DNA from: Talpa occidentalis
Taxonomy: Eukaryota; Chordata; Mammalia; Eulipotyphla; Talpidae
Reading direction: 5' to 3'
Assembly (NCBI RefSeq): GCF_014898055.3
Contig: NW_023601754.1
Span: 44,943,013-45,007,012 of the forward strand
Length of the DNA: 64,000 bases
Below are positions 39,500-50,200 of the stretch, piece by piece; the first letter of the stretch is position 1; every line of letters starts with the position of its first letter. The notes beneath the pieces are model-generated. The model saw only the letters and a program-made list of their open reading frames with translations. It made no database searches and was not told the origin of the DNA. The translations under genes and the position numbers were made by a program.

Positions 39500-40049
39500 A
39501 AAATCACAAAGACCATCAATGGACAATTGCATCAAGAGGATGTGGTATCTCCACACTGTGGAGTATGACACAGTCGTAAAATTGGATGAAATGTGGTCAT
39601 TTTCAACAGAATCAAGGTAACCTGAGAGAATTATGTGCAGAAAAGCAAGCCAGAAGGGTAACAACAAATACTGGACATTTATATAGCCAACAACTGGGTA
39701 GTAGAAAAGACTTTCAAAAACCAGTGGATATCAAGAAACATCTTGAGAGAGCTGAAGTTAAGGAGGGGGAGGGAAAGAATAAAAAAGAGGGCAGAAGGGG
39801 GCAAAGGGAACAGGAGGGTTGGTGGTAGGGAAGAATATCTTCAAAAAATAGAAAGTCATAAGGAAGAGAAAATATTTACAGGAGTGGACTGTATTAATGG
39901 GTACTGCATGTTTTCACTGTTTACAAGAAAAGTATAAGTGGAACCAAGTTCAATCCTGTTTTCAAGGGTCAACTGAACTTCATGAGTGGAATGAATCCAT
40001 TGGTGGCCGTGGCCGTGTGCAATACACAATGTGCACAACTAGGTTTGAA
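39500..40049. other. L1-like 3' fragment and unassigned sequence
   Basis: 39515-39650 (ACCATCAATGGACAATTGC, GTGGAGTATGACACAGTCG) resembles diverged L1 3' sequence. 39700-40049 has purine-rich stretches and nothing else recognisable. Confidence 0.45.
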
Positions 40050-40336
40050 TTACTCTTCCCTTCCATACCGCAATGATCGTAGGATGTAACTAAGTAAACT
40101 TAGAAGATGCTGTGGATAACTCGAGACACCATCTCTAACTGGATTCAGATTGCTGGTGCCTCCAGGCACCTGGCAAGTCTACACCATGACCTACGGAGAA
40201 TGAAGGAGAGATAATGTCGATGTGTAATACACACATCCTGCTACAACACATAAGCCACAACTAGTGTCCACATCCTGAACTCATACGGAACTCAGAACAG
40301 TCCCACGACAGGATTTTCATTCAAATAGCAAAGTTT

Positions 40337-40629
40337 GGGGCCTCCCTGGTGGTGCAAGGGATTAAGCACCGCACTATGAAGCAATCCGCAGTCTCTACAG
40401 CACGAGTTCAATCCACTGGCTGGCCAGGGAGCAACCCATATGGCGCAGCAGATCTCTTCTCTCTTGCCCACTGCTCCCTTCAGCAATGTATTTCAGTCCG
40501 TCTGCCTGTTCTGCTCCCCACTCTGTCTCTGGTGAATCCTCTCAACCCCCGCCTCAACTCTGGCCTGTATCCCAGCTCTTGTATGCATAAATAAATAAAC
40601 CTTTTAAAAAATAGAAAAAATAATAAAAA
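40337..40629 (+). mobile_element. tRNA-derived SINE (type I), unit 1 copy
   Basis: Starts GGGCCTCCCTGGTGGTGCAAG. AAATAGCAAAGTTTG before and AAATAGCTAAGTTTG after form the target duplication. The same insertion is present in unit 2 at 43997, so it predates the module duplication. Confidence 0.9.
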
Positions 40630-40664
40630 AAATAGCTAAGTTTGAGTGAAAAATATGAGCATAT

Positions 40665-40931
40665 GGGCCTCTCCCGGTGGCGCAGCAGTTGAGCACTGGG
40701 CTGCGAAGCTGCCCGCAGCCTCTGCAGTGTTGGTTCGATCCCAGGCTACCGGCGAGCGTCACACATGGCATAACAGACCTCTCCTGCCACGCCTGCTGCT
40801 CCCCTCAGCAGTGTATTTCGTAAGTCTGCATGTTCTGTTCCCCACTCTGGCTCTGGTGAATTCTCTCACCCTCCTGCGCTTCTGACTATACCCAGTGATT
40901 GTATAAAAAAATAATCTTAAAAAAAAAAAAA
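40665..40931 (+). mobile_element. tRNA-derived SINE (type II) abutting a second SINE
   Basis: Head GGGCCTCTCCCGGTGGCGCAG and tail ATAATCTTAAAA(A)n running straight into another SINE head at 40933. AATATGAGCATA before it and AAAATGAGCATA after the second SINE are one target duplication, so the second element apparently landed in the tail of the first. The equivalent unit 2 position carries a different SINE sequence (44323). Confidence 0.88.
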
Positions 40932-40932
40932 T

Positions 40933-41213
40933 GGGGCCTCCCGGGTGGCGCAGCAGTTGAGCGCTGGCTTGCGAACCTGGCAGCAGGTTCTGCAACACCG
41001 GTTCAATCCCCGGCTGCTCCCCAGCCACCGGAGGAGGGTCCCACATGGCGCGCAGACCTCTCCTGCTGCCCGCTGCTCCCCTCAGCAGTGTACTTCGGTC
41101 CTTCTGCCTGCTCTGCTCCCTGCTCTGGCTCTGGTGAATTCTCTCACCCTCCCGCGCTTCTGACTGTACCCAGTGCTTGTATAAATAAATAAATAAATCT
41201 TTAACAAAAAAAA
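40933..41213 (+). mobile_element. tRNA-derived SINE (type II), nested in the preceding SINE tail
   Basis: GGGGCCTCCCGGGTGGCGCAG head and GAGGAGGGTCCCACATGGCG body, with (AAAT)n tail. It is close in sequence to the copy at 43366, suggesting a young subfamily. Confidence 0.9.
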
Positions 41214-41306
41214 AATGAGCATAGCTGCTATGGGATACCCATGCTCCTGAGTAGGTGGTTATGAATTTCCCACCATGAGTCATACAAACTTTTAAACTGG
41301 AAGACA

Positions 41307-41523
41307 GGGCCTACCTGGTGGCCTAGGGATTAAGTCTCAGCAGCGCTATCATGAGTTTGATACCCACCAGGGAGCTGACCCACAAATGGCACAGCAGACC
41401 TCTGTCTTGCCTGCTGCTCCCCTCAGCAGTGTATTTCAGTAGATCTACCTGTTCTGCTCCCCACTCTGTCTCTAGTGAGACCTCTTACCCCTATAAGCTC
41501 TGCACCTCTAGCCTAAACCCCAG
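41307..41523 (+). mobile_element. 3'-truncated tRNA-derived SINE (type I)
   Basis: Same insertion as 44686-44951 in unit 2, but it stops at AAACCCCAG and continues directly into L1 sequence GTATGGTATGTG. Its own tail and about 350 bp present in unit 2 have been deleted. Confidence 0.88.
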
Positions 41524-41640
41524 GTATGGTATGTGTATAATTTACTTGGTAAGAAACCGCCCAGTCTTCTTCCAAAGTGAACGGGCCCGTTCTGCCTTTA
41601 TACAAACATCCCCCCAAGGGGTCAACATAGTTGTCCAGGT
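41524..41640 (+). mobile_element. L1 3' UTR fragment (deletion-joined)
   Basis: TTGGTAAGAAACCGCCCAGTC and CTTCCAAAGTGAACGGG resemble the L1 3' end. It matches 45307-45424 in unit 2, where the upstream part of the L1 survives. Confidence 0.65.
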
Positions 41641-41901
41641 CCTCAGGACCAGGCACTGCCCATCACACCCAAGCCCCTCCCTCCTGGGCACCCTTGAAGC
41701 AGGCCCCACCCACAAGCCAATCACCCTTGGCCCAGCCCCACCCATTCACCAAGCCCCTCCCTCCCCCTCATCTTCAGGCCTCTGCACCCACAGCCCTCTC
41801 CAGCTGGTCCTGGAAACAAAGTACCAGGGACCCTGCTGGGGTCCCACAGAGTAGGGAATGCAACTAGGCAAAACACATAAAAATCCATACCTAAAAATTC
41901 T

Positions 41902-42170
41902 ATTTTTTGGAAAAGATTGATTGATTGATTGATACAAGCACTGGGTACAGTCAGAAGCGCGGGACGGTGAGAAAACTCACCAGAGCCAGAGAGGGGAACC
42001 GAACAGGCAGACCGACGAAGTACACTGCTGAGGGGTTCAGTGGCGCGGCAGGAGAGGTCTGCAACCCATGAGGGACCCCTCACCAATGGCTGGGGATTGA
42101 ACCGGTGCTACAGAGGCTGCAGGCAGCTTCGCAGCCCAGCGCTCAGCCACTGCGCCACCAGGGGAGGCCC
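41902..42170 (-). mobile_element. tRNA-derived SINE (type II), minus orientation, unit 1 copy
   Basis: Minus-strand head GGGGCCTCCCCTGGTGGCGC at 42170, tail (ATCA)n at 41915-41933. CATACCTAAAAATTCTA and CATACCTAAATTCTATA flank it. Orthologous to 45685-45965 in unit 2. Confidence 0.9.
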
Positions 42171-42339
42171 CATACCTAAATTCTATAATGTCTAAGAGCT
42201 CACTGACCCCAAGTATGGCTGGTCTTTGCTTGTTGCCACTCTAGTAGGCATGGGCAGTGGTGTCTCAGTGGTGCCTTTCAATGAATAGATATTTTATTTC
42301 AAAAAAGTCCAATTTGGGGCCTCCCTCAGACATCTTTTG

Positions 42340-43107
42340 AGGAGGGGATTCCCCTCCTCAGTGGAGACTGGCAGCAGGGCCTGGGGCAGCTCCACTTCAC
42401 CTGGATAAACTCAGGCACCTAAATCTGGAACCCTGAACGGTCCACATAATTGTGGAGGAGCCCCGCCCCAAAGGCGTCACCTTCCACGTTGAGGACGGTA
42501 CAGGATCGGTCCCTGAAGGGGAGGGCATGACAGGGAGGTGAATGAGTGGGGTCTGGGGGCCCCTCTGTCCTCTCCCTCTGGAATCTTGACACACCCATCA
42601 CACCCATCTCCACACCATCATTCCTCCACTTCCATCCATTTCCTTCCCCTGTTCTATTTCTAGACCCAGTTCATCCCTTCATCCTCCCAGAACCTCAAAT
42701 AGCCCTTCCTCTTAGACCTTCGAAGATCTTGCTTCAACTCAAACCCGAGAAATCTCATACCCCTCTTCTTTGCTCTGGTTCCCATATTTCCTCGGCCTAG
42801 AGAATCTCAGAGAACTCCTCCTCCATCTTCCCTGGACTCCAAGTGATTCTTTTTCCTGCAAAACACAAGACAGGTTCCTTCTGGAGCCTCTAAGCCCTCC
42901 CTCCCTCCTCTTGGGAGCCCAGAAGACCATACTCTTCTCCCTCAGACCATACTAAGCCCTAGCTCAGGGCATTCTGGGTGCGTCAAGGTTCTCCCCAGAA
43001 TCCTAGGGATCTCCCTCCCTCTTTAATATAGTATATACTTGTTAGTTCTCAATGATGCACACCTGAAACTTAAGTTATATTACAAAGTTACTTTAAAAAA
43101 AATTTTA
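42340..43107 (-). pseudogene. SLC1A5: SLC1A5 exon 8 plus partial intron 7 (third copy, fragment)
   Basis: 42512 down to 42340 matches the last SLC1A5 exon, beginning after a CAG acceptor with DRSCTVLNVEGDAFGAGLL (the TM8 substrate and sodium region). It breaks at a TAG (42419-42421) after VDRSGFQI, where the other copies read on, and a further indel follows near VK. 42513-43107 is intron 7 sequence shared with copies A and B. No other SLC1A5 exon lies to its right before copy A, so it cannot make a transporter. Its 3' end is cut at the same place as copy A and joined to GGGCCTCCC. Confidence 0.93.
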
Positions 43108-43365
43108 GGGCCTCCCCGGTGGTGCAGCGGGTTGACGCTGTGCTGTGAAGTGTCCGCAGCCTCTGCAGTGCCGGTTTGATTCCCAGCCAGCCAGGGAGAT
43201 TCCCACACGGCACAGACGACCTCTCCTGCTGCGCCTGCTGCTCCCCTCAGCAGTGTATTTCTGTTATCTGCCTCTTCTGCTCCCTGCTCTGTCTCTGGTG
43301 AATCCGCTCACGCTCCCGCACCTCTGGCCTATATCCCAGCTCTTGTATAAAAATAAATGAATCTT
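43108..43365 (+). mobile_element. tRNA-derived SINE (type II) within the SLC1A5 intron 7 remnant
   Basis: Same insertion point (AAAATTTTAGGGCCTCCCC) and same diagnostic body (GAAGTGTCCGCAGCCTCTGC) as the SINE at 56217 in copy B. Its tail is interrupted by the next SINE and resumes at 43688-43714. Confidence 0.9.
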
Positions 43366-43687
43366 GGGCCTCCCCGGTGGCGCAGCGGTAGAGCGCTGGG
43401 TTGCGAAGCTGCCCGCGGCCTCTGCGGTGCCGGTTCAATCCCCGGCTGCTCCCCGGCCACCGGAGGAGGGTCCCACATGGCGCACAGACCTCTCCTGCCG
43501 CCCGCTGCTCCCCTCAGCAGTGTACTTCGGTCCTTCTGCCTGCTCTGCCCCTCGCTCTGGCTCTGGCTCTGGTGAATTCTCTCACCCTCCCGCGCTTCTG
43601 ACTGTACCCAGTGCATGTATAAACAAAAACAAACAAGCAAACAAATAAATAAAGAAAAACATGCCTCTATTAAAAAAAAAAATAAAT
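43366..43687 (+). mobile_element. tRNA-derived SINE (type II) nested in the tail of another SINE
   Basis: Flanked by a perfect 17-bp duplication AAAAATAAATGAATCTT (43349-43365 and 43688-43704), which is the tail sequence of the host SINE. The body carries the undegraded type II consensus (GCGGTAGAGCGCTGGGTTGC). One of the youngest insertions in the window. Confidence 0.93.
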
Positions 43688-43996
43688 AAAAATAAATGAA
43701 TCTTTAAAAAAAAATTATTCTTCCCTTCCATACCGCAATGATTGTAGGAAGTAACTAAATAAACCCAGATGTTGTAGATAACTCGACATCATCTCTAACT
43801 GGATCCAGATTGCTGGTGCCTCCGGGCACCTGGCAAGTCTACACCATGACCTACGGAGAATGAAGGAGAGATAATGTCGATGTGTAATACACACATCCTG
43901 CTACAACACATAAGCCACAACTAGTGTCCACATCCTGAACTCATACGGAACTCAGAACAGTCCCACGACAGGATTTTCATTCAAATAGCAAAGTTT

Positions 43997-44272
43997 GGGG
44001 CCTCCCTGGTGGTGCAAGGGATTAAGCACCACACTATGAAGCAATCCGCAGTCTCTACAGCACGAGTTCAATCCACTGGCTGGCCAGGGAGCAACCCATA
44101 TGGTGCAGCAGATCTCTTCTCTCTTGCCCACTGCTCCCTTCAGCAATGTATTTCAGTCCGTCTGCCTGTTCTGCTTCCCACTCTGTCTCTGGTGAATCCT
44201 CTCACCTCCCCGCCTCAACTCTGGCCTGTCCCCCAGCTCTTGTATGCATAAATAAATCTTTATAAAAAAATA
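43997..44272 (+). mobile_element. tRNA-derived SINE (type I), unit 2 copy
   Basis: Counterpart of 40337-40629, with a few substitutions and the same flanking CAAATAGCAAAGTTTG. It shares the insertion and therefore dates from before the module duplication. Confidence 0.9.
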
Positions 44273-44322
44273 GAAAAAATGATGAAAAAATTGCAAAGTT
44301 TGGGTTAAAAAAAATAAGCATA

Positions 44323-44594
44323 GGGCCTCCCCGGTGGTGCAGCGGTTAAGCGCCGTGCTGAGAAGGTGTCTGCAGCCTCTGCAGAGCCAGTTCAATTTCC
44401 TGCCAGCCAGGGAGAAACCCACATGGCGTGACAGACCTCTCAGCCACCCCCACTGCTCCCCTCAGCAGTGTCTTCAGTCCGTGTGCCTGTTCTGCTCCCC
44501 GCTCTGTCTGTGGTGAATTCTCTCACCCTCCCGGGCTTCTGAGCTATACCCCAGTTCCTGTATAAATCAATAAATAGATCTCTTAAAAAAAAAA
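44323..44594 (+). mobile_element. tRNA-derived SINE at the site occupied by other SINEs in unit 1
   Basis: GGGCCTCCCCGGTGGTGCAG head and GAAGGTGTCTGCAGCCTCTG body. Flanked by AATAAGCATA on both sides, the site that holds two different SINEs in unit 1 (40665, 40933). Confidence 0.88.
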
Positions 44595-44685
44595 TAAGCA
44601 TAGCTGCTATGGGATAACCATGCTCCTGAGTAGGTGGTTATGAATTTCCCACCATGAGTCATACAAACTTTTAAACTGGAAGACA

Positions 44686-44951
44686 GGGCCTACGTGGCGG
44701 CCTAGGGGTTAAGTCTCAGCAGCGCTATCATGGTACAGCCCGAGTTTGAGTTTGATCCCGACCAGGGAGCTGACCCACAAATGGCACAGCAGACCTTTGT
44801 CTTGCCTGCTGCTCCCCTCAGCAGTGCATTTCAGTAGATCTGCCTGTTCTGCTCCCCACCCTGTCTGGTGAGTCCTCTCATCCCCGGAAACTCTGCAACT
44901 CTAGCCTAAACCCCAGTTCTTCTATGCATAAATAAAATCTTAAAAAAAAAA
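44686..44951 (+). mobile_element. tRNA-derived SINE (type I), full length in unit 2
   Basis: GGGCCTACGTGGCGGCCTAG head, complete to the ATAAATAAAATCTTAAAA tail. The counterpart in unit 1 (41307) is 3'-truncated. Confidence 0.88.
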
Positions 44952-44974
44952 ACCTAAAAAAAAAAATTTGGCTG

Positions 44975-45424
44975 CATCACAGGTTTCTCAAGCCCTCTCG
45001 GCCATAAGCACTCCCACAGGTTACCATCTTGAGTTCTCTCACCCTCCACCTGTTCTAGGCCTCCCTATAAATGGATGGACAGTCAGTACCACTCCCACTT
45101 CCTTCACTCAACATACTGTCTGTGCCAAACCGAACAGGTCAACACTTTATGGCTGCACACCATTCCATCCCATAAGTGATTGGACCAGTTTATCCAACTG
45201 ATTTGTTTCCAAATTTTGGCAACTATGAAGAAAGCAGCTGTAAATATTTACCTACTGCTTTTATGTGAACGGTTTTCACTTCTTTTGGGTAAACACCCAG
45301 GAACAGGTATGGTATGTGTATAATTTACTTGGTAAGAAACCGCCCAGTCTTCTTCCAAAGTGAACGGGCCCGTTCTGCCTTTATACAAACATCCCCCCAA
45401 GGGGTCAACATAGTTGTCCAGGTC
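44975..45424 (+). mobile_element. L1 3' region fragment
   Basis: TTTATGGCTGCACACCATTCC, CTATGAAGAAAGCAGCTGTAAA, CTTTTGGGTAAACACCCAGGAA and CTTCCAAAGTGAACGGG follow the order of L1 3' sequence. Only the last part persists in unit 1. Confidence 0.75.
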
Positions 45425-45684
45425 CTCAGGACCAGGCACTGCCCATCACACCTGGCCCAAGCCCCTCCCTCCTAGGCGCCCTTGAAGCAGGCCCCACCCA
45501 CAAGCCAATCACCCTTGGCCCAGCCCCACCCACTCACCAAGCCCCTCCCTCCCCCTCATCTTCAGGCCTCTGCACCCACAGCCCTCTCCAGCTGGTCCTG
45601 GAAACAAAGTACCAGGGACCCCGCTGTGGTCCCACAGAGTAGGGAATGCAACTAGGCAAAACATACAAATTCATACCTAAATTC

Positions 45685-45965
45685 TTTTTTTGGAAAAGAT
45701 TTATTTATTTGTTTGTTTGTTTGTTTATACAAGCACTGGGTACAGTCATAAGCCCGGGAGGGTGAGAGAACTCACCAGAGCCAGAGCGGGTAACAGAACA
45801 GGCACACTGACTAAATACACTGCTGAGGGGAGCAGTGGCGCGGCAGGAAAGGTCTGCAGCCATGTGGGACCCCTCACCAGTGGCCGGGGATTGAACTGGC
45901 ACTGCAGAGGCTGCGCCGCAGCTTCACAGCCCAGCGCTCAACTGCTGCGCCACCAGGGGAGGCCC
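45685..45965 (-). mobile_element. tRNA-derived SINE (type II), minus orientation, unit 2 copy
   Basis: Counterpart of 41902-42170. The tail has expanded to TTTATTTATTTG(TTTG)n at 45700-45727. Flanked by CATACCTAAATTCT. Confidence 0.9.
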
Positions 45966-46103
45966 CATACCTAAATTCTATAATGTCTCACTGACCCCAA
46001 GTATGGCTGTTCTTTGCTTGTTGCCACTCTAGTAGACACGGGCAGTGGTGTCTCAGTGGCACTGTTCAATGAACAGATATTTTATTTCAAAAAAGTCCAA
46101 TTG

Positions 46104-46133
46104 GGGCCTCCCTGGTGGCACAAGGGCCTCCCC
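46104..46133 (+). mobile_element. SINE head fragment fused to copy A exon 8
   Basis: GGGGCCTCCCTGGTGGCACA followed by a second AGGGCCTCCC, then directly SLC1A5 exon 8. On minus it codes the novel tail residues EALVPPGRPQ. The unit 1 fragment has only GGGGCCTCCCTCAG at the same join (42316-42329). Confidence 0.75.
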
Positions 46134-49100
46134 CAGATATCGTTTGAGGAGGGGATTCCTCTCCTCAGTGGAGACTGGCAGCAGGGCCTGGGGCAGCTCG
46201 CTCTTCACCTGGATCAACTCAGGCACCGAGCTCTGAGACCCTGAACGGTCCACATAATTTTGGAGGAGCCCCGCCCCAAAGGCGTCACCTTCCACGTTGA
46301 GGACGGTACAGGATCGGTCCCTGAAGGGGTAGGCATGACAGGGAGGTGAATGAGTGGGGTCTGGGGGCCCCTCTGTCCTCTCCCTCTGGAATCTTGACAC
46401 ACCCATCACACCCATCTCCACTCCATCATTCCTCCACTTCCATCCATTTCCTTCCCCTGTTCTATTTCTAGACCCAGTTCATCCCTTCATCCTCCCAGAA
46501 CCTCAAATAACCCTTCCTCTTAGACCTTCGAAGATCTCGCTTCAACTCAAACCCGAGAAATCTCATACCCCTCTTCTTTGCTCTGGTTCCCATATTTTCT
46601 CTGCCTAGAGAATCTCAGAGAACTCCCCCTCCATCTTCCCTGGACTCCAAGTGATACTTTTTCCCGCAAAACACAAGACAGGTTCCTTCTGGAGCCTCAA
46701 AGCCATCCCTCCCTCCTCTTGGGAGCCCAGAAGACAAACTCTTCTCCCTCAGACCATACTAAGCCCTAGCTCAGGGCATTCTGGGTGCGTCAAGATTCTC
46801 CCCAGAATCCTAAGGATCACCCTTCCTCTTTAATATGGTATACGCTTGTTAGTTCTCAATGATGCACACCTGAAACTTAATGTTACATTACAAAGTTACT
46901 TTAAAAATTTTTTTTAAAAAAGTGTATGAATAAAAAATATATACACAACACACACAGCCCCAAGAGCTCATCCCCTTCCGCCGGGCATCTCTGAGCCCCC
47001 TGAGGTCAACCCACACTTACACCAGCCAGTCCACAGCCAATCCAGGTTGACCCAACTCCGGGATGAATGCCAAGGTGAGGACACCTCCAGCCGGGATGCC
47101 GGCAGAGCACACGCTGGACGCCGTGGCCGTGACCCTGGGGGTATAGCGGGGCAGTCAGGAGAGGCTGCCAGAGCCCTTCTCCTTGACCCGCGTCTGTTCC
47201 AGGGGATGGTCAGGCGCCCAGCCCACACTCACAGGATAGTGATGATATTCACGAAGTTCAGGGACCGCTGATTGAGCTGAGCGATGAACACCGCGGCCAC
47301 GCACTGGAAGAGCGCCGCGCCGTCCATGTTGACCGTGGCGCCGACGGGGAGGATGAAGCGGCTGATGTGCTTGGCGACACGGTTCCTCTCCTCCACGCAC
47401 TTCATCATCAGCGGCAGCGTGGCTGAGCTGCAAGGGGCCACGCAGCTCAGCGCTCAAGCGCTTCCAGGCCCTGGGGCCAGGCCCACCACGCAAGCCCCGC
47501 CCACAGCACCCCACCCTGCCTAGACCGCCTGCCGTCTCCCCATCCCTCAGACCTGGCTCACCACACAGACCACCATACCTGGTCTAGGTCCCAATCTCAA
47601 GCCAATCTCAAGCCACACTCATAACACCTGGGCGCCCTGGACCCCATTCCAATCACGTAGCCTGAATTTCAGACCCCAGCTCTGCCCTGAAGTCTAGCCC
47701 CGCCCACCTCCTCCCCAGATCACTGGACCAGTCCCTGTCCCTGGCACAGGCCCGGCCCACTGGCCTAGACCCTACCCTGAGCCTCCCTCCCAGGAGCCCA
47801 GCCCTCCATAGCTCTCCATGTCCTTCCCTTTCTGGAGCCTAGAGGCAGGAGGGAGCCCCCAGAATGCAGGCATTCCAGAAGGCAAAGTCCCTGACGCCCT
47901 GGGGAGCTACTGACTGCTACTCCTCAAAATACATGGGAAAATTCCACCTAGTTCTATGTCAGAGAGCTCTCTGATAGTCCACGCCCCACATCTCCAACGA
48001 CAGACCTCGGCCAAGAATTACTAAGTTCTTGGGGATGCTGCTGCGAAGTTGGGGTTGTGAGGGAGCAGGACCTTTTCCTTCCCAGAAGGAAAGATAGGGG
48101 TTTCATAAGATTGGATCCAGGATGGAGAACTACAGTCCCCCCAGGGCTAGGCCTGGCAGGGAGGGAGGAGGGGGCATCAGGAGGGGAGGGGAGGTCTAAG
48201 GCAGTGCTTGCCTAAATTTTAGAGGGAGGGGAATCTAGGACCTTAGGAGGAGCTGACAAAAGGTAATGGCGCTGTGCCCCATCCGGCATCCCCAAATATC
48301 TCAGGGGCGTTGAGACCTCTGCACACCACCGCAGCCGGCCCCAAGGCTCACCTGGAGGAGGTCCCGAAGGCCGTGGCCAGCGCCGTTGTGATGCCCCACA
48401 GGAAGCGGTAGGGGTTTTTGCGGGTGAACAAGAAGTAGATGAGGGGCAGCACCAGGAGCCCGTGGATGGCGTGGCCCAGCAGACAGCACAGGATGTATTT
48501 GTCGAGGCTGGCGAAGAGCTTCCCCACGTCTTCCATCTCCACAATATTGCTGGCCACCAGGAACAAGATGCCCACAGGGGCATACCTAATGACCCAGGAG
48601 ACAGACCAGCCTCTGACCACTCGCTCCTGGGCCAGTCACTGGGCGCTTCACATGGCAACACCCCTTTCCAACTGCCCTGGCCGTCAGGAAGCACCCACCT
48701 TCAGGCACCTCCTCTACCCTGCCCACCACACTCGCCCCTGGAAGGTAGGCAGCCGGGAGGCCCTCGGAGCCTGGCAGCCTCCATCAGCTCTCTGAATGCC
48801 TGCGTTCAGATTCCAACTTGACCCATGAAAGAGGAGAGCCGTCCAGGCTGCGGTCATTTACGTCAGGGGGCTTGTTAGAGCAGCTACTATGGCTTAAAGC
48901 AACACCCTCTGTCGCCACTTCCTAGAGGGGAAAAGGCCCTGCTCGTGTATTTATAACAACTCCCAGGTGCGAAGGATGCAGGGTGTGCAGAGCCCTTGAA
49001 TGCCACTGAATCGTCACCCGAGCCCAGGTGACATCTATCAACGAATCCCGCAGCTGAACCAAACAAAATCGAATCGGTCTGTAAAACAGGGGTGAGGATG

Positions 49101-49429
49101 CCACCACCCCGAGAGGAACGCTGGGGGCTGAAGTGAGATGCCAGCTGAAAGGAGTTGAAAGCTTTCTGTACACAGTAAGTGATCTATAAACTTGTGGGTT
49201 TATTAGTAGCCTCTCCAGGAGCACAGATCTCAGGGGAAGCCTGCTGCTCCCCTCCCAGGATGGCTTCCCTGACTGCTTGATCTAAATGGTTACTTGTATC
49301 CTGAAACCCTTCCCTCCTTGGGTAACAGAAAAAGGCACCATTTCCCAGGCCCCTCTGCAGCTCCGCCTGGGCCAATGCTGAAGTTCTGGCAGATGAGATG
49401 TGCCAGAAATTATAAAAGCTAAGGACTGG

Positions 49430-50200
49430 ATAAATATTAACTGTTATTGTTTACTGTAGGCATGTAATAGGTCAGGCTCCATCCCAAGAACTTTACCTGT
49501 ATTAACTCATTCGTGCCTGGTGCTATCAAGCTCGTTTTCCAGATGAAGAGACCGAGGCACAGAGGGGCTAAGTAACTCGTTGTCCGGCACATGACCGGGA
49601 AGGCACCTCAGGCCACCCAGCTGCAGAGCCCGCTCTTACCCGCCCACCATCCCATCTCTCCTGCAGTCAAGGCACAGCAGCTTCTGACCTCAGCTGCCTT
49701 GGAATGAGGGCCTGGGGTGGAGGGCTGAAATGCAGGCAGGGTCCTGAGAATCGGGGTACAGCCAGGCAGACTGGGGCAGGAGCATGAATGGAAGGCAGAG
49801 TCCTCTGCACATTTTCTTCTCATTATTTGGGGTCATTTAGTAAAACTCAGAATGATCATAACCGTGGCTCATGTTTAGGGAATGCCCAGTAGGTGCCAGG
49901 CAATTAGAACACCTTCTAAGTGCTTTTCTCTTCACGCTCACCCTCTAAAGTGGGCACTATTTTTTCAGACACCGAGCCAAAGGCAAACATCGGGTTACAT
50001 CTAGATCTCAAAAACTGACCACATTGTGGCCATGGCTTTAATTATCTTCCAGTAAGATCAGAAGGTGCAGGCTTCGGTCTGAGAGCTCACAGATACAACA
50101 GTGTCCTCACTTTACAGATGAGCAACTCATCAGAGGGTAAAGCACTTGCCCCAATTCACACAGCCAACAAATGGTTGATATTGGTTCCAAGGAGCAGAAG
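49430..50200 (-). mobile_element. MIR/L2-type relics in SLC1A5 copy A intron 4
   Basis: Several minus-strand MIR-like pieces: CAGATGAAGAGACCGAGGCACAG (about 49540), GGGAATGCCCAGTAGGTGCC (about 49880), and TTTACAGATGAGCAACTCATCAGAGGG (about 50112). The same relics recur in copy B near 59420-60100, so they predate the duplication. Confidence 0.6.

Larger units (their letters stand above)
40050..43714. repeat. Tandem module, unit 1 (left copy), carrying an SLC1A5 terminal exon
   Basis: Begins with CTTCCCTTCCATACCGCAATG and aligns in order with 43715-46910. Contents: unique flank, SINEs at 40337, 40665, 40933, 41307 and 41902 (minus), an L1 piece (41524-41640), the SLC1A5 exon 8 fragment with part of intron 7 (42340-43107), and SINEs at 43108 and 43366. 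It ends in the SINE poly(A) at about 43714, immediately before unit 2 starts. Confidence 0.85.
43715..46910. repeat. Tandem module, unit 2 (right copy), continuous with SLC1A5 copy A
   Basis: Repeats unit 1 in the same order: flank (from 43720), SINEs at 43997, 44323, 44686 and 45685 (minus), L1 piece, SLC1A5 exon 8 and intron 7, then passes straight into the rest of copy A. It keeps about 350 bp (44951-45306) that unit 1 lost. It lacks the intron 7 SINE at 46910. Confidence 0.85.
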
